A stretch of 17,308 nt of DNA from positions 1 through 17,308 of the forward strand of contig CAZEUZ010000069.1 in NCBI GenBank assembly GCA_964515805.1. The letters run 5' to 3'. Below, piece after piece: positions 16,452 through 17,308 of the stretch. Every line of letters begins with the position of its first letter. The stretch's first letter is position 1. Both the position numbers and the translations under genes were made by a program. This DNA is from CAZEUZ01 sp964515805. GTDB lineage: Bacteria; Pseudomonadota; Gammaproteobacteria; Pseudomonadales; Cellvibrionaceae. The notes beneath the pieces are model-generated. The model saw nothing but the letters and a program-made list of their open reading frames with translations, did not search any database and was not told the DNA's origin.

Positions 16452-16930
16452 GCATCATTCCAAAAATCTGGTGGCATCTTATCGATGATTTGCTCAGCAA
16501 CACGCTCAATTTCAAATTCAAGCTGATCCTTGCTTAGTGATTGCGCTTCAAGTGCCATGTGAGTGGATGCGGTTTGCACCTGAGCACGCGCCTTGTCAAT
16601 AGCACGTTCTTTAATCACGTATTCAACATTTTGCTTTGGTAAAATTGCATATACGAATTTGCAATCCATTGCTTCAGCCATGTTTTGCATGGTTTTCAGA
16701 GTAACACTGCCATGCGGCTCATCTTGTTCGGCCTTAGATATTCGTGCCTTGGTAACGCCAAGTTTTTTAGCCAGTTGTGTTCCAGACATACCAAGCGCCG
16801 TTCGCACCGTGCGCAACCAACCTTCTTTAGGAAGCCCATGGTTCGGGAGCATAGAGAAGCTACCAAACTGACTAACAGCTTGATTGACTTTGTCTCGATA
16901 TTGTTTAGCAACTATCTTAGTTATACTCAT
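16448..16930 (-). CDS. Xre-like HTH regulator, mobile mystery protein A family
   Basis: A 160-residue DNA-binding protein. Residues about 39-95 form a helix-turn-helix of the Xre/Cro type (LRTVRTALGMSGTQLAKKLGVTKARISKAEQ, then VTLKTMQNMAEAMDCKFVYAILP). A basic N-terminal helix (KIVAKQYRDKVNQAV) and a charged C-terminal helix rich in Glu and Gln flank it. This matches 'mobile mystery protein A' (TIGR02612 by recollection), a family nearly always found beside the Fic protein seen here. I place the start at the ATG at 16930, giving MSITKIV; a TTG two codons upstream is possible. Neither has a clear ribosome-binding site. By analogy with toxin-antitoxin and phage-type operons it probably represses its own promoter, where a palindrome overlaps the predicted -10. 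An antitoxin role is unproven. Confidence 0.87.
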   Translation of the reverse strand: MSITKIVAKQYRDKVNQAVSQFGSFSMLPNHGLPKEGWLRTVRTALGMSGTQLAKKLGVTKARISKAEQDEPHGSVTLKTMQNMAEAMDCKFVYAILPKQNVEYVIKERAIDKARAQVQTASTHMALEAQSLSKDQLEFEIERVAEQIIDKMPPDFWNDA

Positions 16931-16966
16931 TGTCAACTTTTATGTGTACGTTAATACTTAAAAGTA

Positions 16967-17033
16967 TACATATATATGTACTATAATAATATTTAAGTCA
17001 ACAAATAAATTGACAAAAATATAAATATGTCAA
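16967..17033 (-). promoter_or_regulatory. Putative promoter and operator of the HTH-Fic module
   Basis: The gap upstream of the HTH gene is very AT-rich. On the minus strand there is a perfect TTGACA (17033 to 17028) and a second TTGACT (17001 to 16996). A weak -10 (CATATA/ATATAT) about 17-18 bases after the second falls in the perfect 14-base palindrome TACATATATATGTA at 16967-16980. An inverted repeat GTCAA-N8-TTGAC spans 16997-17014. GTCAAC also recurs at 17029 and at 16932, next to the start codon. This fits autorepression by the HTH protein, but the AT richness makes chance matches likely. Confidence 0.4.
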
Positions 17034-17090
17034 CTTATTTATTGTCGGAGATAATTTTTAGTAAACATAATTACTTACTATTTTAATCTC

Positions 17091-17138
17091 TTAATACAGT
17101 GTGACCCATTGAGAGCGCTGTTTGATTTCTCTTTTCAT
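17091..17138 (-). other. Fifteen-codon open frame, possible transposase 5' remnant
   Basis: In the 240-base gap between the uup-like and HTH genes, an ATG at 17138 opens a frame reading MKREIKQRSQWVTLY before a stop. A TATAAT lies seven bases upstream. The peptide recalls the N-terminus of helix-turn-helix integrase-core transposases, which often start with a basic patch and then W-V-x-L-Y. Fifteen codons are too few for a firm call; no ribosome-binding site or downstream homology is seen. The rest of the gap holds only AT-rich sequence. Confidence 0.15.
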
Positions 17139-17170
17139 CGACGTATTATATTGAAAACCATGTGCAGAAA

Positions 17171-17308
17171 TCAGTTCTCCAATTCCGTCCAGCGCTCTAA
17201 TAAATGATCAAGTTCAGCTTGATTTTTGGCAACATCATCCATCACCGGTTGTGTCATCGAATAGTCTTGCTGGTAAAATTCAGGATCCGATATTTGCTGT
17301 TGAAGTTC
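17171..17308 (-). CDS. uup: ABC-F family ATPase, Uup-like, C-terminal end (5' truncated)
   Basis: The gene enters from the right edge; the last 45 codons are visible, ending in TGA at 17171-17173. The peptide begins ELQQQISDPEFYQQ and ends LLERWTELEN. This matches the C-terminal coiled-coil tail of Uup-type ABC-F proteins: a helix, then a D-x-x-F/Y turn, then an E-rich helix ending ERW-x-x-LE. ABC-F proteins are soluble ATPases that act on the ribosome, and Uup has also been linked to DNA repair and transposon excision in E. coli. The ATPase domains lie outside the window, so assignment to Uup rather than another ABC-F protein rests on the tail only. The frame has no internal stops, suggesting the gene is intact at this end. 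Confidence 0.7.
   Translation of the reverse strand, partial: ELQQQISDPEFYQQDYSMTQPVMDDVAKNQAELDHLLERWTELEN

Noticed and set aside
17111..17200. Inverted pair AGAGCGCTG (17112) and CAGCGCTCT (17192) flanking part of the uup end, as a possible attachment or recombination site.
   Set aside because: Only nine bases, spaced about 70 apart, and one copy lies in the conserved coding sequence for ERW; most likely chance.

Overview
The window looks like a chromosomal segment of a gammaproteobacterium of moderate GC. The protein set (YejF-type ABC ATPase, GshA of the E. coli type, DsbB, DsbC, IspB, RF3, Uup) points to that class. A free-living marine or host-associated lineage near the Cellvibrionales is possible, but this is a guess. 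The window is gene dense, with short intergenic gaps. I see no rRNA, tRNA, CRISPR array or complete insertion sequence.

Layout. (1) 1-608, plus: 3' end of a peptide ABC-transporter ATPase (YejF type). (2) 693-1586, minus: an aspartoacylase/succinylglutamate desuccinylase-like zinc hydrolase. (3) 1754-3922, plus: gshA then dsbB. (4) 9355 down to 3946, minus: ispB, pgi, an FKBP-type prolyl isomerase, a periplasmic YceI protein, and a cytochrome b561-YceI fusion, all with short gaps and possibly one or two transcription units. (5) 9499-13068, plus: selO, then a very unusual DsbC-like disulfide isomerase. (6) 15758 down to 13085, minus: prfC (RF3) followed by an AI-2E/PerM-family membrane protein. 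(7) 16930 down to 15846, minus: a two-gene accessory module matching 'mobile mystery protein A' (Xre-like HTH) and 'mobile mystery protein B' (Fic enzyme), with an AT-rich, palindrome-bearing upstream region. (8) 17308 down to 17171, minus: the C-terminal end of an ABC-F ATPase resembling Uup.

Theme. Much of the window concerns thiol/disulfide and quinone chemistry: glutathione synthesis (gshA), quinone-linked disulfide generation (dsbB), disulfide isomerisation (the DsbC-like protein), redox-linked AMPylation (selO), the octaprenyl side chain of ubiquinone (ispB), and YceI/b561 proteins likely to handle isoprenoid quinones. This may be coincidence of neighbourhood rather than a regulated unit.

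The most unusual object is the DsbC-like protein at 11140-13068. It has an N-terminal membrane anchor, then nearly 380 residues of acidic, Asn/Gln/Ser/Thr-rich, repeat-bearing, probably disordered sequence, then a complete DsbC module with all four cysteines at E. coli spacing. The second accessory feature is the HTH-Fic module between prfC and the uup-like gene. I found no clear evidence of a wholly new multi-gene system.
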